From the NCBI GenBank assembly GCA_029204225.1, contig CM055109.1, forward strand, positions 40,692,603 to 40,756,602: a stretch of DNA of 64,000 nucleotides, read 5' to 3'. The notes beneath the pieces are model-generated. The model saw only the letters and a list, made by a program, of their open reading frames with translations, ran no database searches and was not told the origin of the DNA. The DNA is from Diphasiastrum complanatum (taxonomy: Eukaryota > Streptophyta > Lycopodiopsida > Lycopodiales > Lycopodiaceae). Every line of letters starts with the position of its first letter. The first letter of the stretch is position 1. The position numbers and the translations under genes were made by a program. Positions 24,439 through 37,534 of the stretch are shown piece after piece.

Positions 24439-24730
24439 AAAGAAAAAGTTACATGTATTATATGGAACAAATGGAACAAAGAATAAATATAAGGATAAAT
24501 CATTTCTTTTTCTTGAGCCGTCTATTTACAATAATGGTCTAGATTTAATAATATAACAACAAGCCAACAAAAATGAAATGTATGTTGACTAAAGGATGGA
24601 ATGTGATTGGAGAGATGACCTTGACCCCTTTCTTGCCAGTTTCACAAGTGCAAGGCCCACAATTTGACTTTGGTCAAATGTCCTTCTTCACCTCCAAGTT
24701 GGCCTCAAGTTGGTATTTGCTTATTTTTCA

Positions 24731-25290
24731 CAATCCCCCTAAAATCCAACTTGCCACTTTTGAAGTTAGCTCTCTCTTTTGATGCCAACTCGAACCTATC
24801 TTTTTCATACAAATCTTTGTCCAATGCCTTTGTGGAAATATAAACGACACAATCACTTGAAGATACATGATGAAGATCTATTTCTTTAAAAAAGAGCCTT
24901 CTCTTTAAATAAAATGATAGGTGACCTCAATGTGCTTAGATCTAGTTCTTTAGAAAAGAACGCCCTCTTCGAATAAAATGATAGGCAGCCTTAATGTGCT
25001 TGGATCTAGCATTAAACATAAGACTATGTGCCAAAATATGGGCCAAAGTGTTGTCATCATATATGATTGGAGTGGACTTAGGATCATGCATTTGGATCTC
25101 AAACAACGAGCCTCTTCATTTATATTTTCTCTTTGCATGAAGTAGTTAGAGGCCTCAAAGATGATGGAGAATTTGTGTCTTCTTCTTAGATATCCACGAA
25201 ACCACTCGATCTCCCAAAAACAGGCATGTGGATCTTATATTATCCTCATCACCTACATAATCTAAGTGTGTAATCCAACCAAATCAACAT
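24731..25290 (-). pseudogene. Copia RNase H 3' end, polypurine tract and 3' LTR start
   Basis: Minus-strand RNase H residues in broken frames: DYVGDEDNIRST, then VVSWISKKKTQ, then IIYDDNTLAHILAHSLMFNA and RSKHIKAAYHFIRRG, then STKALDKDLYEK. This is the C-terminal half of Copia RNase H. A 68 bp segment is duplicated in tandem (about 24872-24940 and 24940-25007). The coding end runs into TTTTAGGGGGAT, a polypurine tract, then TGTGAAAAATA, the expected LTR start at 24731. The LTR would extend left; its end was not found. Confidence 0.78.
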
Positions 25291-25516
25291 GAAACTCACC
25301 ATATTATTCAATGCCACAGTTCCTAGTATACCACTGATCATCCACCCTAGTTTAGCATAGCACCTACGGCCATGTTATTTTTATCGATTCTCATAGTGAC
25401 GAGTATAATTGGATTCACTATTGCAACACTGAAATAGTTCACTTGCATGTTTGAGTCAATTGAGTGTTTCTTTCTCACATCCTCCCCATTGATTTTTCAA
25501 TGGTGCATTCTTAGTA

Positions 25517-25518
<2 letters not shown>

Positions 25519-25594
<76 letters not shown>
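25519..25594. repeat. C29 homopolymer joined to (CA)n
   Basis: A run of C at 25519-25547 passes directly into a CA tract ending at 25594. From 25600 to 28300 I see no gene; the sequence is AT-rich. Confidence 0.95.
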
Positions 25595-25595
<1 letters not shown>

Positions 25596-28322
25596 CTTCC
25601 TGCTTGTCAAGTCTGAAAAAGGTCTGCAACATGTGAATATCCCTTGATGAACCTATTATATCAATGACCCCCACCCAAGGAATGACTTGACTTCCTAACT
25701 ATTGCAAGTTGCAGGCTAAGACTACACCTCATGTGGATCCATTTGCACTTGATTTTTAGAAATCAAGTGCTTGAAATATTCCACCTCATGCATAATGAAG
25801 TAGCATTGGGAGTCCTTAGCACACATATACAACCTTTAAGCAGAAAATGCTCAGTACTTGTCTGATTAGGTAGCATCTTCACTTTCAGTATGGACAAGTT
25901 TGTATCATCAAAATTGACCTTTATGGCCTCTTGATAGACTAATTTTTGCTAACACAATGAGAACTATAAGCTTGCAAGTACACATTTTACTACACCCTTT
26001 TGTTGCTATATTAGTATATTCCCCAGCTAGCCTTCACAACAATGTTTCACAAAGGCAAACATCAAACGAGAAGTTTTCCATAGTAAAAGGAAATATTTTT
26101 CACACATTATGCATTCTTCACAGAGAAAAAATAAGAAGCAACATGCCATTCTCTCTCAATTGATGATGCAATTATACTTGGCCTAGATCTAACTTTAGGA
26201 TCATAATTATATGATTTTTTCACATGGTATCAAATCAGTGTGGCCAAAAATATAAATTTTTGCCAAAATTAGTAGAGATTTCAGGGCAACCTTAAATCTA
26301 GCATGATTTATGCATTCGTTTTGATCAAATGTTATCTAACACCATGCTATGAGAGGATCTTGAGGATCAAAAGTCTTTTTTAGATCTTTTGAGGTCATTT
26401 GACGTTTGGGATCAGAGATCAAGCATTTTTTATGTGATTCATCATTGCAAACTCTTTATTTGTTGGAGAAATTGTGTACATTCAAGCTTCTCCCTTGTGG
26501 CTGTGCATTGCTCCCATATGGATGAGATAGGCTCCCTTTATGGATGAGCATAAGATTGTCAACTATTTTGCATATAGATTTCTTGTGGCTTCAAAATCAA
26601 ATCACATGTAATCAATGGTTGAAGCCCTAAAAGAAACAGAATTCTTTTTCCCACAAAAAACTCAAGAGATACTAATATCCAAAGCTAGCAAATGAGTATC
26701 CCAAAGCATAATCTTTTGTAGAACCATAATAAAACCTTCCAAAAAACCCTTGTGCATGCAGTGACATGTGCATATGAATAAGGCTTTGTTCAAGCCATAA
26801 TTACCTTGCAACTAGGTAACCCATGCAGTAGTCTTACTTTTGTTCATGCAACCCAGTTTGTACACTATCTTTATCTCATATAGTGTTTCCATGCATTGAA
26901 TACAATATAATTAGGTGATTGGTACTATGTAGGAATGATACGTGAGTTGAATTTTGTGATAACACCCCATGGTTAGAGGCCATATTGCTTACGATAATTG
27001 AAGATAAAGGATATCATACAAAGGACTCTTACAAACACAAAAATCAATATTGTCACCAACAACTTCTACCATGATTAATAAGCTCAATTCAAATTTCAAA
27101 TTGTGAATGTAATATGAGAGGGAATACTTGTTGCTACAAGAATGGTTCCTTGGTTTCATTTTCTAACAACTTAGAAGCTCAACATGATAGTATGTCACCT
27201 ATTTCTAGGTGACATTGCTCAAAAGACAATACTAGGTGTTCAAGATGGTCAATGGAGCTTTTTGCAAAATTCAACATCAAAGTCAATGTTTTAGATTATA
27301 AGTAGAGGTGCCTACAAAAAGCTTTGCTATATTGCTAAGGACTTTATTGGAAGAAATCGTTCCTTTAGATGCACCTCTATATGCAAGTCGTAAACAACAA
27401 AATGTCACGTCCCTCTCTTTTTCTTGCATGCATTACCCATGCTTTAGATGCACATTTACATGCAAGCCATAAGTAGCAAAAACTTAACATCCCTCTCTTT
27501 TTCTTGCATGCATCCTTAGGCTCTCATCTCAATCTACAAGGCACTCCAACATCATCACCAACAACAATACACAAATAAAAATTATGATCTATTTGCATTA
27601 ACAAATCATTTCATATATTTATTTTATTACTGTCATATATCTACCCATTCACAGACTTCAAATTGGATTCGTGAGCTAACAAAGGGGAAATGCTAACCAT
27701 TATGCCACAAATATTCCAAGGTAAGTGGGATTTGAAAGTAGCTAGTTACCTTGCATCCAATCCAATCAAGAAATTTGTGGCAATGCCTTTGTGGTATACC
27801 CACAATGTTCTTTTTTACTATGATATATGCATGATCATATAATTCACATAGCCGAACTAGTATTCGTAATCCATACTTTGCCTTCATATTGCATGCACTT
27901 CATACAATACAATTCCTATTAAAAAATTCACTTTATCATAAGTATGCAAATATTGAAAACCATATGTGCAAGCCTTTGTTAATGGACAAGGGAAAAAATC
28001 ATATATGCACTAACAAGCCATGCAATCAAATTTTCACATCAATTGCACTCAAATATCTAAGAAATTACTACATGCAATGAAAAACTAGTTTAAGCACTTT
28101 TATGGCTAAATTATACCAAAGAAAAGAATAGCGCCAATGTTCAATGATTTTCCACTAATGCTTCAACTTTTGCCAATATCGAAGACCTCCTTTGTACTCA
28201 TTGGATCATCATCATGTAGGGATGGCTCCAATACCACTACCATGCCCCCCACATATCTGATTCTAACACGAATCCAGCTGACAAAACAAACAAGGATAAG
28301 GACATGGGAATTATCAAACCTA

Positions 28323-28495
28323 ACCATAGAACATATCCATGTTCACCTAGAGCTAGGAGTGCTCCCATACAACATCCATTTTCTCTCCCTTAGGGAATAG
28401 CCATGGTGACCATAGAACATATCCATGTTCACCCCTGAGCTAGGAGTGCTTCCATACAAATCCAATATCTCTCCCTTAGGGAATAGCAATGGTGA
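28323..28495. repeat. Tandem duplication, 86 bp x 2
   Basis: Two copies beginning ACCATAGAACATATCCATGT at 28323 and 28409, each ending CATGGTGACC-like, about 90 percent alike by eye. From 28500 to 30100 nothing else is recognisable. Confidence 0.9.
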
Positions 28496-30175
28496 CCCAT
28501 ACCCCAATTGGAGTTGCCTCATTGGCTAAGTGTTGGGGCAGCCACAAACTCATCCCATAGTCTAGGCCTCACACCTAGGAATGGATGTCAATAGATGTCG
28601 AGGCCCATCCTTATGTAGCTACATTCCAAGCCATCTTTCAAAGAGACTTGCTTATTGGATCAAAGATTCCCCATGCATGTCCATTCCAATAGTTCCAATT
28701 CCCAAGTCCTAGAGTTACATTATAGTCCTTACCACTAAGGGCATCCCTTAACCCTAGGTCCAATACCAACGATCTTATGCTAGCCTCATGTTGATTATGC
28801 CTAACTAACCCCAACATAACTCTAATCAATTAGGGACATGACACACACTACAATAGCATTTCTGAGTTAATATTAAACCTCTGGATTCTAGCCCAACTAC
28901 TCACCAGCTACAAAAGTTCACGTGTGAACATTCAGTACAGCGCTTTTTCAAAGACATTACAACTTGCAAATTGACCATATATGCAAAACTACAAATTTTG
29001 AAAATGCCACTCTAGAGCATATATCACTTTCAAATTAACTTTTATGACAAAATTCAAAGCCATCAAACAACCTCTATTGCAAACATGGTATTGCAAAATT
29101 ATGATAAAACTCGCAAACTAAGCAATACTCAAATTTACTAATTTTATAGCCGTTAGTACCAAATGAATTCCACAAAGTACAAACTTCCCGGTTTTTGTTG
29201 TGTATGTCCTTTATGCTATGATTGAAGAGAAAAAAGGTGGTTTTAATAAGCACATCACTTAATGAGTGTTATATTTTCCATTCTTGTATAAGCATCACTT
29301 GAACATTCAAATTGCCTCTATTGAAGAAAACAAACAAAACTCTATAACTTAGAGTGGAAAAACAAGGCTCCTACAATGGTGCCAAGTCCATGCTCTCCCA
29401 ATATGCCCTCTTTAACATATATATTCAACTCTTTCACAGGGTTCATGGTCTGGGATTGACCACCCAAGTTAGAATCCCACCCACACATAGGTGGTGTTCT
29501 AGAAAAAAACAAGTTAAAGTCTAACACATGCCAAGCCCAGGTGGGTCACTCTAAATCTTTGCACATATGGTTTAAGCTCATGAAGCTATAAAGCCCTGTG
29601 CTCCTTGACATGGCATACTTTGGTGGATGTAGGGTGTAGATATTCTACATACACATGCTACTAGTGTGAAGTGTAAAAAGGGTTAATACTTTGCATTATA
29701 TGGTTTACATCTTGTTTGTGTTCCACTTAAACAACTCAGATGTAATTGATCTTTTGGCTAGTAGAATCCATGACAAGAAATTGAAGGCACGAAGCCACAC
29801 ATTGTATCAAGTGGGTGGCCTGGATTGTCATAACCACCTTGAGGTGAATACTGTGAGGAGATATTATGGGGGCTTAACCCTAAGTGTGCAAGGAAACCCA
29901 ATGGGCAAAATTAAAGAAAGTCATAGCTACAAGACCTAACTCATCATAAAACCTAACCAATCAAGTGGGTAATCTGATTGGGCTTGTTGTGGGTGGTGTG
30001 AAAAGGGGTGCATGCTCTCTCCTCTTTGGGAGTTAGATGCGTGCACAGCAATTTTGTGATCATTATCTATGGCTGATAGCTAGTTCGGATCAACGTCCTT
30101 TTGATCAGAAATCAAAAAGTTGAAAATGATGATGATGCTGCTGCTGCTGCTGATGATGATGCATGTTTGGTGTAG

Positions 30176-30243
30176 CACGAGTCACAGCAGGCCATGCCGT
30201 CTTCGGTTACACATTCTCAAAGATGATTGCGGCGCAAGGCAAG
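30176..30243 (+). other. Candidate exon, unrecognised
   Basis: A 68 bp stretch bounded by a plausible acceptor (TTTGGTGTAG) and donor (AAG then GTAAAG) encodes VTAGHAVFGYTFSKMIAAQG, which reads like protein. A triplet repeat (GAT, GCT) lies just upstream at 30127-30162. No partner exons were found and the family is unknown. Confidence 0.2.
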
Positions 30244-30818
30244 GTAAAGAATCCATGGGACATGATATCAGTGCAAATAATACTTCCGTTTTTACTTTCA
30301 ATTGTAAGGATTTTACATGAGAATTGGGAACTTTCCATGTATCTCTCCGGACAATCGGTACAGTATACATTTATATTGTAGCTGGAATATAATTATTCTG
30401 CTTTCCAGACTTTCTGATCTTATGTACACCTTAAACTCTTGATCTGATCAAGGTGAGGTTAATGGAGTAAACAGTGTTTGTAATAGTAATGATACCTTGG
30501 CATAGTTATGATATTATAGGACTTTATATTGACTACTAGATTATTATCAGACAAGATTTACAGTAGGTGACTACTGACCGAGCGGCTGGCCAGAGCGACA
30601 TGTGATTTCATCTCCGTGATCAGGAATTCTCTGGATGTATCCTTTCTTTGATGTGCTTGATTAGTGAATTATAAATAGCTGACATAGCGAGGCTTTCTCG
30701 ATTTTCTCACCTCCCAAGCATGCTTTTGTGCTGGCATGATGACACAATGACGCTGTCCAGAATTTCACAGCGATTGTTCAGCTGCAGCCAATTATGGATG
30801 GCAAATAAGTCTTGGCTA

Positions 30819-32108
30819 TCATAAGCTGACAATGAGGCTGCATCCGAAAGGAGCTCTGTGAGGTATGCCTTTTCTTCGTTTTGTTGTTCTGTTTATGATG
30901 ATCGGGGAAGGTGTCGGTGGAGATATATCGGGAAATTTTCCGTTGGGACGATTGATGGGGCTTACATGTGGTTTCTCGACTATCTCGAGGAATTCGTCAA
31001 GCGCCTCTAGCTCCCGAACCGTTTTCAGCCCGGCAAAGTCAGATAGAGACACAGTCTTTGAGTTGCTACCTTTTACGCGAGTGGCCTTCCCTGATCGTAC
31101 TTTTCTAGCAGAATTGTTGCTCAAATCACTTGCATTCACGTCCTTTGACTGCATTCTAGGTTGAAAGACGAATGTCATGTCATGGCGTTTTTGAATACCC
31201 TCCAGCTGATAAAGCCATGTAAGAATCCATGAAAGCAAAATAAGAATGGTTACCACAGCGATTGCTTCAGAAGTTAAGGTCTAAGGAACAGTACTTATTG
31301 ATCCACAATGCACATACAACAGCCTATTATATATTGAGTATAATTCGTCTAAGGAACACTTATTGATCCACATACAACAGCCTATGTGTTGACTCTTGAG
31401 TATAATTCAGCACGGCATTCAAGTAATATGATAAATTGGTGAAACAGAGTTCGTCAGACAAAAACAGCGAACTAGGAGGTACCTTGCAACCAAGTGAGCA
31501 GTAACGAAAACTGTCGACAATACTTCTCTCACATGTTTCACAGGTCTTACTGACACCTTTAGCAGGCCTTGGTTGAGGTCTTTCATTAAGAAATACAACT
31601 TTTGCACTGTTGATGATGTAAGTTTGAACTCCAGTGATATCCAAAACCTTGTGTACCTCCGAGACTCGGATCACATCGTGATAAGATGATCTTCTAATCT
31701 GCATCCTCAAATGTAAGTTTATTCATCTTATGAGGAGAATCTTGCTAAAAAATCATGTGCCAAAACATTTACGGAATTCTTAGTGAGAAAGATTGGAAAT
31801 CATTTGCATACAATTAGAATCATTCTGAACACTAACTGCCTGAAATTGGCGCATATAAAACTTAGACGTTGATTCATAAGATGCAAACCTGTGTTCCAGA
31901 AAAACTATACCTGAACTATATGATGATTTTTATGGTCCATTGTGCAGGTGGAGCACAGAGAATCTCCCATGCAATGAAGACAATAAAGGTTGCATTCATT
32001 TCTGTTCGTTTCTCCATGGAAAGCACAAGGTACAAAGAAACTGGCTGTCAATAAAGGCTTCAACCATGGCGGACTGGTTGCTGACGCCTTACTTTGCAAA
32101 GCGACCAT
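30819..32108 (-). CDS. PLATZ zinc-binding transcription factor, three exons
   Basis: Minus strand, joined from 31911-32108, 31483-31698 and 30819-31205; 266 residues. Introns of 212 and 277 bp have GT-AG ends: CAG then gtatag, gatgcag then ATT; AAG then gtacct, tatcag then CTG. All junctions are in phase 0. The family starts [16 protein letters not shown]; the first zinc module has C28, H31, C39, C43, C46, C52, C55, H59 and H62. Exon 2 has [40 protein letters not shown] and a second module C119, C122, C133, C137. These are the hallmarks of PLATZ, plant proteins that bind AT-rich DNA, generally as repressors in the nucleus. Exon 3 is a less conserved, basic and Pro/Ser-rich tail. All zinc ligands are intact and there are no stops, so it is probably functional. 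The ATG at 32108 sits in a good context, but a 5' noncoding or coding exon is possible. Confidence 0.92.
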
Positions 32109-32490
32109 TGGAACGACCTGGAATCATACATGGGAGAACGGCTTTTCTCAGAATGTCTTAATGCAGCCATTAAGCTACAGTGACAACAACAATTATATGA
32201 AATGAGAACCATTCGAACTGTCATTGTACGCCTTGCCCATGATGATGCTAAGATCATTTGAAATGGTATCTTTGAACGAGAAATAGTGACAATGAAATCG
32301 CTTAGAGTAGATCTATGTTTCGATCTCCTTTTTCCAAACAAAGTCGACCGCTGTTGTGTTCAGAAATTGTAGGCTCGCGTAATGCGTTTGGTCATCAGGT
32401 TCAATTAACAACATATGCTAACGTGAAAGTACAAAGCAATCACAATCTGAACTCTGAATTTCTGCAAGATTGAGGGAGAAAGAGACTTAC

Positions 32491-32559
32491 TTTCCTCTTG
32501 CTATTGATGGCTTTGATCAGACCAGCAAGAGCGTCAGTCTCAAACGCCAGCTTGTTAGT
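32491..32559 (-). other. Candidate exon upstream of PLATZ
   Basis: A 69 bp open stretch between an acceptor (TTCATACAG) and a strong donor (AAA then GTAAGT) on the minus strand, encoding TNKLAFETDALAGLIKAINS and three more residues. It could be an upstream or alternative exon of the PLATZ gene, or part of a separate gene. The encoded text is not part of the PLATZ domain. Confidence 0.3.
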
Positions 32560-33279
32560 CTGTATGAAGTGGAATGTTCAATGAGCTAAAACGGATGTCG
32601 GTCTAGCTTATCAGGTTGCTTACGTTCCCTATACTACCGGAATTTCTACCTCAGATGCTGCAATCGGCAAAGAAAACAAACTAAAATGAATATTTTTCAA
32701 CCACAACTGCAAAGATTAACGCTAACAACCAATTTGCCTCCAACACAAGGGCCTCTATTTTACACATTAACAGTAGCAAATAGTTTATATCTATATGTCC
32801 ACTTCATGGAAGGCAGTCTGTCGATTCTTATTCAGGGTAACGAGTTTTGCGAATAGGCATGAACCGTAGGAAATGGTTATTAATTTGCTACAAATGATCA
32901 GCAAATTGGTTACTTCATTCAAGCGGAAGTTCCCAGTCAGACTCGCCAGTGCCAAAAAGGTTGGCTAAAACTTCCGTTAGAAATCAATTCACCTGCTATA
33001 CTACTGCACTGGAACTGAAGGGTCAGAACAGAGCGGCTGATCAAGATCGAAGTCGCTTGATTGTAGAGAAGCAACACAATTACTCGTAGGTACGCAACTC
33101 TCCACCTGCATGACTTGATACTTCTCGTCATCCATTCAAGCAGTACAATTTCGATCAAAATCCTACATTTTTCACCTAACCCAGATCATAAGATCTAACC
33201 CGCTAGCATCAAAACGATTTAGCTGCAGCCTTCAAAATACCACAGGTATTGGAGCTACGTAGCTCCTTAAGCTGAGTGA

Positions 33280-33850
33280 GGCTTTCCCATTGCAGGCATT
33301 GCTGCCGCCCAGCGATCATTGAAGATCAATTCCAGAGGGAAAATTTGCGAAAAAAAGACAATGGGAAGCCGAAGAAATCAAAGATCTACGCAACCCAAAG
33401 GAGATGGGTGATGCGAAAAGAAGCGGAAGATGATCGGGATATCATGAGAACAAGCAACGAAGCAGTACGGCGAGTATTCCGATACGAGAGGAAAGACAAA
33501 GTGCGCAGCCCGCTCTAACCAGAAAAGACAGGCAAAAAGAGCAAGAGAACAAGCAGAAGAGAGCATGAGAGAGAGACAGAGAGATAGAATTGGGGGGGGG
33601 GGGGGGGGGGAGGGCACGCAGAAAACACAGGCAAAAGAAATAATACAACGGAAAAGTTAGGAATGGCACGCACAACATGAGAAAGGAAAAAAGATGGGAA
33701 GGGGGCCAAGGAAGAAGAAAAAGGGAATTCCCTATCACTATAAACAAAGAAATGAAAAGAAAAGAGAACAATAGAACAAAGAAGAAGGAAAGAAGTTAAA
33801 ACTTGAAAGCAAAAGTAAACTGAACTTAGGAAGGAGGGGGGAGGTGGTTT
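33280..33850. other. Purine-rich (plus strand) region with G homopolymer
   Basis: A purine-rich strand with a G run at about 33593-33610. On the minus strand it is CT-rich and lies upstream of PLATZ, so it could be promoter or 5' untranslated region. Pro-rich ORFs here come from the G run. From 33850 to 34420 nothing recognisable is seen. Confidence 0.35.
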
Positions 33851-34426
33851 TCTTGGTGACTCTATGTGGGGTTAGGTGAGCACCCATGTGGCATCCATAC
33901 ATTGGTTAGAGCTAAGTGAACACCCATGAGGCATCCATACATTGGTTAGAGCTCTCAACCGGGTGGAAATATTAACTCTTACTTGAATTGCTTGAGTTGG
34001 GAAAGGTGATGTTGACTAGGTAGAAAGCTACTTTTCGTTGTATATGCCTTATTGGCACAATGGGTGGCATTTTTTATGGCATAAAGTGGTGAATAATGCT
34101 AATTGTATGTTTGCTAGTAAAGGAAGAAGAATGAGACTTATAGAGAGAACACAACCCCTCTTGTCCGATTCAACTCGCCTTCCATTATGTATTATTGTAG
34201 CTTGGTTGCAAGCTATCATCTATGGTGGTTTTGTAGAAAAACATAGGATGTTGAAAATGCATGCGTAGATAAGGTTGTAGCAAAACTATGTTTGACATGC
34301 GTACACGAGGAGGCACATGATGGGGCAACCTTATTGTGGCCCCGCTTCACCGGCTAAGAGCACTTGCCGTAGTTGGTAAGGGGGAGCCATTTTATGCTCC
34401 CCTGATTACTATTTATAACATGACTT

Positions 34427-34456
34427 AGAGAGAGAGAGAGAGAAAGAAAGAAAGAA

Positions 34457-34521
<65 letters not shown>
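34427..34521. repeat. Compound microsatellite GA, GAAA, TC, TA
   Basis: Adjacent GA, GAAA, TC and TA tracts just 5' of the LINE-like element. Confidence 0.95.
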
Positions 34522-34523
<2 letters not shown>

Positions 34524-34645
34524 AAAAATATGATCCAACGTCCAATGTCCAATCCAGCATCCAAGAATCTTATATGTTGCAATTTTTTGCAATATCAACC
34601 ACCTACTTATAATGATGATAGTAACTAAAATTAGCATGTCCTAGG

Positions 34646-37534
34646 TTGCACATGCACATGGGGTTGCCAAGAATGGTAACTCGTCCAAGGCTCTACTTTC
34701 ATATTCCCCTCGCTCTCCGTCGTGAAACTCAAGTTGCTATGCGCCTTCCTCTTGATCGCTTGGCTATTGACCCCTTTGACATTGCGGCTTGGCATCTGTT
34801 TCTTCTTTTTCCCCATTGGTGTCTAGTCCTTCCTCCGAGGGGTGGGGATGCGCTCGCCTTCGTCGCTTTCTATCAGGAGATTGGGAAACGCTTCATGATG
34901 AACACTTTGCACGTTGTCAGGCACTTGCTGCTCGCAACTCACAGGACTCTCAACCTCAAGGCGCCCCACCTCTCCACCGTCGCCTTCGTCGCACCCTACA
35001 TCTTGGGCAAGTTGGTGAGTATTCTCGTGCAGCTCAAGCTTTAGCTCTTCTCACACCCGCTCCCTCTTCTGCTGATACTGTTGCTGCTCTCCAAGATCTG
35101 CATCCTACTTCTGAAGGCATTTTTCCCTTGTTTGTGGAGGACTTTGTGTCTAATATTGACTTGGTGTTTGATCGTGATTCTTTCTCTCGTGCCTTCCATC
35201 GTAGTCCTCGTCTTGCTATTGGTGGTCCCTCCGGTTTAGTGTATGAACACCTTCGTGATTGCTTTCCACCCGAGGACTCTGCTAGTGGCTTTGTTCAACT
35301 CTTTTAGGTCTGCTCTTTTATCGCCTCTAGTCACATTCCTTCTTTTGTCGCACGTCTTTTGTCTACGTCTCATTTGATCGCCATGTCTAAAGCCTAGGGT
35401 GGCATCCGTCTCATCGCTATTGGCGAAGTCCTCCTCCGTCTTGTTAGTCGCTCTATCTGTTTTCAGTTTCAACAGACTTTTGCCTCTTTTCTCTCCCCTC
35501 ATCAGTTTAGCGTCTCAACTCCTGGCGGCTGTGAAGCTGTCATTCATGGTTTGCGTGCCACCCTTGATCTCCATATTGTTTGGGTTGTTCTCCAAGTGGA
35601 TGTTTCCAATGTCTTTAACTCTATTTCTAGAGCTGCGATCTTTCAAGAGCTGCGCGCGGCTGGTGGTGAGTTGGCTCAGCTTATCCTATTTGTGCGATTG
35701 TTCTATGCTACTGAGACTCCTCTCTTTTATAGTCACCATGTGCGCTCTGGAGATCTTTCTACTATCCAGTCTGTAGCAGGTACTCGTCAAGGTGATCCTT
35801 TGGCTGGTCCTCTTTTCGCTTTGACTCATTTCCGTGCACTTCGAGCTTCTGCAGAGGCCTTTCCCTCCTGCTTATTTCCTTCAGTTGCTGATGACACTCA
35901 TATTGTTGGTCCTGCTCCTACGGTGCTCCTTGCATTTCATCATTTCTCTGAGCAGCTAGCTTTTCTTGGTTTGTCTATTCAACCTCGCAAGTGTTCAGTG
36001 TGGTCCAGCAAGTCTTCCCCCGGACTTTGTTCCTCCTCAAGGTTTCCTTGCTCCTTCGGATGGCATTTGCATTTTGGGTGTTCGTTTTGGGTCTGCTCCC
36101 TTCAGCTATGCTTTTCTTGGTGAGGCTCTTCAGGAGGATGTTGCTCATTCAGATCTTTTTCCCCGTTTGGGTGACACTCAGGTCGCGTTTGGCATCTTGA
36201 CGTCTTGCTTTATCCAGCGTCCTTCTTATCTGTTGTGGCTTCCCCCCCTACTAAGGACTTTTTGCATCTCCTCTCTTCCTTTGACAGCTCTCTCATGGAT
36301 GTTTTTGGCCGCCTTTTGGGCCCAGGTTCTTTGGATGGTGTGGACCCTTTCAGCTCGGAACCAGGCTTTGTTACCCATTTCTTGTGGAGGTGTGGATCTT
36401 CTCTCTACGGTTTCTTCTGCACCTGCAGCTTTTCTTGGGAGCTGGGCTCTTGTCGCCCCTACTTTGTCTTCTCGGTTCCTTTCTGGCTTTTGGCCTCTCT
36501 TGGTGAATTGCATTGCTCATGTGGATAGCGGTTCTCTGCCTTTCCAGCACCTCCTCATCGTTGCGCGAGAGCTTCTCCCCCTCTCTGCCCAAGCTTGTCT
36601 TCCTCCTTTTAAGCAACTCCTCACTTTCAGTTCAGATTACCTGCAAGAGACCCTCTTGGAGCGCGTGCACAAGCATACCCTTTTCAGCATGCTCTCTGAG
36701 GCTCCTTCCACGTTGCATCGAGCTCGGCTTCTTTCTTGTGCGGGTCCTGGTGTCGGGGCTTGGCTGTAAGCTCGGCCTGTTATTCCTTCCTTCCGGTTGT
36801 CTTCGGCCATCTTCACCATTGCTCTTCGTCTTCGCCTGGGGCTTCCTCATCCTTCAGTCTTGGGTCTCTCCAGGTGTGTTTGTGGTCACCCTATTGATGC
36901 TCTTGCTATCCACCTCCTCCGCTGTCCTTCTGGGAGTGAGCGCACAGCTACGCATGATGTTGTCAGAGATGCAGCGGCCGCTATAGCCAAAGATGGAGGA
37001 TTCCATGTCCTTAGAGAGCAGTCTTGTATATTTCCTTCTTCCGCGTCCCACTCTTCCTGCAGGCATGTTGACATTGTTCTCTCTCGGGATGGGCTTCGTA
37101 CTTTGGCAGATGTTGTTGTTGCTAATCCCATGCGTGGTGACCTATTGCCTCGCTCTGCCTTCACACCAGGAGAAGAGGCAGGCGTGGCAGCACAAGAGAA
37201 GGAAAAAAACTACTCCGACAGGCACCCCACGAATGCTTTCCTTCCCTTGGCTATTGAGACTTATGGCACCTTGCATCGACGCTTTGAGGATTTTCTTCGC
37301 ATGTGTTCTCATCAGGCGGCAGAGCGTCAAGGTATTCCTAGTTCTATCCTCGTGGCTTCTTTCAAACAACGTGTTTCCATTGACCTGCAACGTGCTCAAG
37401 CCCTATCTATTCTGCAACGGGCGACGGTGGCTGGGTCTGCTCCATCTCATCTCCCTTCATTAGCCGACTCACCACCTCTTCTCCTTTCTGATCTACTGCA
37501 GTCAGTTGGCAGACTCCCACGAACATCATCATAG
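34646..37534 (+). pseudogene. LINE-like non-LTR retrotransposon ORF with RT and C-terminal zinc/nuclease-like domain
   Basis: One protein spread over three frames with stops (35305, 35395) and frameshifts. N-terminal part to about 35300. RT core: LQVDVSNVFNSISRAAIFQE with the motif A Asp near 35596-35610, GTRQGDPLAGPLFAL near 35770-35820, and the catalytic box VADDTHIVGP with ADD at 35887-35895. A long thumb/linker follows. From 36797 the C-terminus has a Cys-Cys-His-Cys knuckle (CVCGHPIDALAIHLLRC), then RHVDIVLSRDGLRTLADVVV and FLPLAIETYGTLHRR, a layout like restriction-enzyme-like endonucleases of early-branching LINEs. No apurinic endonuclease domain was seen, though the 5' end may be truncated. 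Usual plant LINEs (L1, RTE) use an N-terminal apurinic-type endonuclease. High GC sets it apart from its AT-rich surroundings. Confidence 0.82.

Noticed and set aside
33378-33771. Proline-rich minus-strand ORFs
   Set aside because: Generated by the G homopolymer and purine-rich strand; no domain and no conserved start.
36226-37164. Minus-strand ORFs opposite the LINE
   Set aside because: Shadows in GC-rich coding sequence; the plus strand carries the RT and knuckle motifs.
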